A DNA stretch of 64,000 nt from Chitinophaga arvensicola. Its GTDB lineage: Bacteria > Bacteroidota > Bacteroidia > Chitinophagales > Chitinophagaceae. The stretch lies in NCBI RefSeq assembly GCF_900110835.1, contig NZ_FOJG01000001.1, positions 620,001 to 684,000 of the forward strand, written 5' to 3'. How positions within the stretch are numbered: the first letter of the stretch is position 1; every line of letters starts with the position of its first letter. The notes under the pieces are model-generated. The model was not told where the DNA came from and did not search any database. It was given only the letters and a program-made list of their open reading frames with translations. The position numbers and the translations under genes were made by a program. Below are positions 62,485 through 64,000 of this stretch, piece after piece.

Positions 62485-62544
62485 TGCGGAACGAAACAGG
62501 GATTTGTGGTCAGATCGTTTTACTGATCGTTCCGCAAATCCCTG
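62485..62544 (-). repeat. interleaved inverted repeats upstream of dacB
   Basis: TGCGGAACG (62485-62493) is complementary to CGTTCCGCA (62528-62536), and CAGGGATTTG (62497-62506) to CAAATCCCTG (62535-62544). The arms occur in order A-B-A'-B', so they cannot form two simple side-by-side hairpins: they could fold as alternatives or as a pseudoknot. On the minus strand this lies in the dacB leader and after the second Gfo/Idh/MocA gene. Confidence 0.55.
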
Positions 62545-62569
62545 CTACTTTGTGTTTTGCTACTTTTTA

Positions 62570-63901
62570 TCAGGTAAAGTATTTGGTGATACCTGGTTTC
62601 GCATAAGCATAATTACCAGATGCATCCGGTGTTACCGGTGGAATTGCATCAAATGAATATGTTTTCGGATGCAGATCCAGGCCGGAGTTAAGCGCTACAT
62701 TCCAGTCGATCACCTGACCGGAGTAAGTGGCGAGTCGGCCTATGATAGCAGAAAGCGTGGTGTGTGCGCCTCTTTCTGCATCTGCAAATTTGTATTCTCC
62801 TTTGGCGATTGCGGCAAAGAGTTCGTCGTGTTCTGTCTGATAAGGATTGTTTTCCTGTTTCTTATCAAACTGGTACAGCACTTTCCCTTTGTGGTCTACT
62901 ATCTGTGCCTTATCGCAATAGATACGGCCCTTTGTTCCCACGATTTCTTCATCTACCTTGCTGGGAGCGTCTTTCCAATGGCGGCACTGACTGTTCATCA
63001 CTACCCCGTTGGCATAACGGTACTCTACAAAGTGGTGGTCAAAAATTTCACCGTATTCCTTACCCGTACGAACAGCGCGGCCACCCATACCACTGGCGGT
63101 AACGGGTGTTTGTCCCATAAACCAGTTACCCACATCGATATTGTGAATATGTTGTTCTACGATATGATCGCCGCAGAGCCAGTTGAAATAATACCAGTTA
63201 CGCATCTGGTATTCCATTTCGGTATATTCCGGTTTGCGTGGTTTTACCCACAGCGCGCCCTGGTTCCACCATACCTGTGCAGACAGCATATCGCCGATCA
63301 TACCATCCTGGAAGCGTTTGTACAGTTCGCGGTAAGAGTTCTGGTAGCGGCGTTGCAAACCTACTACTACGTTGAGTTTCTTGGTTTTGGCAACCGCTGC
63401 GGCTTCCAGCACCTTTTTAATACCGGCAGGATCTGTTGCTACCGGCTTCTCCATAAATACGTGTTTGCCTTGTCTTACTGCCTCTTCGAAATGAATAGGC
63501 CGGAAACCCGGAGGGGTGGCCAGGATCACTACGTCGGCCAGTGCAATGGCTTGTTTATATGCGTCGAAGCCCAGGAATTTATTGCTTTCCGGTACGTTTA
63601 CCCGGTTAGCTTTATCGCCCAGTGCTTCTTTAATGTCGTTGTAGCTGTTGCTCAACCTGTCGGGGAAAGCATCTGCCATGGCCACCAGCTGCACATTTTC
63701 TTTTGTGCTGAGCGCCTGGGTAGCAGCACCGGTACCGCGTCCGCCACAGCCAATCAGGGCTATTTTGATAACACCGGTAGAACCTGAGAAATAATTTGCT
63801 TTTGATAGGATAGGCATTGCCAGCAGACCACCCGCCAGCAAAGTAGTTTGCTTGACGAAATCGCGGCGTCCTTCACCGTGGGATTTTTTTTCGTTGTCCA
63901 T
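62570..63901 (-). CDS. Tat-signal Gfo/Idh/MocA family oxidoreductase
   Basis: 443 residues. GEGRRDFVKQTTLLAGG is a twin-arginine signal. The NAD-binding GCGGRGTG and the catalytic EKPVATD are present, and DHIVEQHIHNIDVGNWF is a conserved dehydrogenase-domain stretch. This periplasmic-type protein is from the same broad family as 58913-60367 but a different branch. A partial gene lies just upstream on the same strand, so it belongs to a second sugar locus extending beyond the window. Confidence 0.88.
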   Translation of the reverse strand: MDNEKKSHGEGRRDFVKQTTLLAGGLLAMPILSKANYFSGSTGVIKIALIGCGGRGTGAATQALSTKENVQLVAMADAFPDRLSNSYNDIKEALGDKANRVNVPESNKFLGFDAYKQAIALADVVILATPPGFRPIHFEEAVRQGKHVFMEKPVATDPAGIKKVLEAAAVAKTKKLNVVVGLQRRYQNSYRELYKRFQDGMIGDMLSAQVWWNQGALWVKPRKPEYTEMEYQMRNWYYFNWLCGDHIVEQHIHNIDVGNWFMGQTPVTASGMGGRAVRTGKEYGEIFDHHFVEYRYANGVVMNSQCRHWKDAPSKVDEEIVGTKGRIYCDKAQIVDHKGKVLYQFDKKQENNPYQTEHDELFAAIAKGEYKFADAERGAHTTLSAIIGRLATYSGQVIDWNVALNSGLDLHPKTYSFDAIPPVTPDASGNYAYAKPGITKYFT

Positions 63902-63942
63902 AAATGAATAAGATTTTTTAGATTTTAGTAGTTTGAATCTTT

Positions 63943-64000
63943 CTAACGTGCACCTTTATATTTAGCGATCATCTCTTCAAAAAATGTAGCAGCTTCTTCT
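63943..64000 (-). CDS. truncated gene at the window end (C-terminal 18 residues)
   Basis: Minus-strand frame ending TAG (63943-63945), with the tail TFFEEMIAKYKGAR. Only the last 18 residues are present, too few to assign a family. It is likely co-transcribed with the Gfo/Idh/MocA gene, whose ATG lies 41 bases downstream. Confidence 0.55.
   Translation of the reverse strand, partial: EEAATFFEEMIAKYKGAR

Noticed and set aside
1..64000. CRISPR array, insertion sequence, prophage or restriction system
   Set aside because: No regularly spaced repeats, transposase, integrase, phage structural genes or methyltransferase frames were seen.

Overview
The window is chromosomal DNA from a member of the Bacteroidota, most likely the family Chitinophagaceae and close to Chitinophaga. 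Reasons: several start regions carry a TAnnTTTG -7 promoter box and no clear Shine-Dalgarno; lipoproteins with short lipoboxes are abundant; and the gene content includes S46 dipeptidyl peptidase, a GH3/beta-lactamase chimera, DUF4836, DUF2891, DUF3857 transglutaminase, a short Obg and a B-type succinate dehydrogenase. This placement rests on recognising families, not on a database search. I saw no rRNA, tRNA, CRISPR array, insertion sequence or prophage.

Layout. 1-5.2 kb: tail of an endonuclease/exonuclease/phosphatase gene, cysS with an M28 peptidase lipoprotein, then a DNA glycosylase, AlkB and a SIR2-like protein in one run. 5.3-8.3 kb: a triple-META secreted protein, an AraC regulator and a small IPT/TIG lipoprotein. 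8.5-14.5 kb: a minus-strand operon porin - DASS transporter - sdhC - sdhA - sdhB, an apparent complete route from dicarboxylate uptake to oxidation. 14.6-25.5 kb: S46 peptidase, a helical lipoprotein, rnhB, rpoN, a PAP2-like membrane protein, recA, typA and an alpha/beta hydrolase. 25.6-34.7 kb: a membrane patatin, heme A synthase, a small secreted protein, the GH3/beta-lactamase chimera, adk and obg. 34.8-41.5 kb: lipoproteins, a DUF2306 membrane protein, a TPR lipoprotein, a compact operon of a 38-residue membrane peptide, a hypothetical protein and a GNAT, a PepSY membrane protein and ybaB. 41.6-52.5 kb: a geranylgeranyl-reductase-like flavoprotein, DUF2891, a DUF3857/transglutaminase/DUF2569 fusion, an ABC transporter pair, DUF4836, YciI, an SRPBCC/GyrI fusion and msrB. 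52.8-64 kb: mutL, an FGGY gluconokinase-like kinase, and a sugar-oxidation module (iron-sulfur GMC flavoprotein, Tat-signal small subunit, Gfo/Idh/MocA oxidoreductase), a lipoprotein, dacB, a second Gfo/Idh/MocA protein and a truncated gene.

Most of the window is ordinary housekeeping plus envelope genes. The strongest candidates for something less described are: the glycosylase/AlkB/SIR2 run; the porin-transporter-SDH operon; the GMC/subunit-3/Gfo module with a CX2CX2CX3C cluster; the structured adk-obg and recA-upstream intergenic regions; an interleaved inverted repeat before dacB; and a MutL with a degenerate endonuclease motif. None is proven here to be a new system. Several operons end in long, near-perfect hairpin terminators, many usable from both sides, and two convergent gene pairs overlap by 4 bases at their stop codons.
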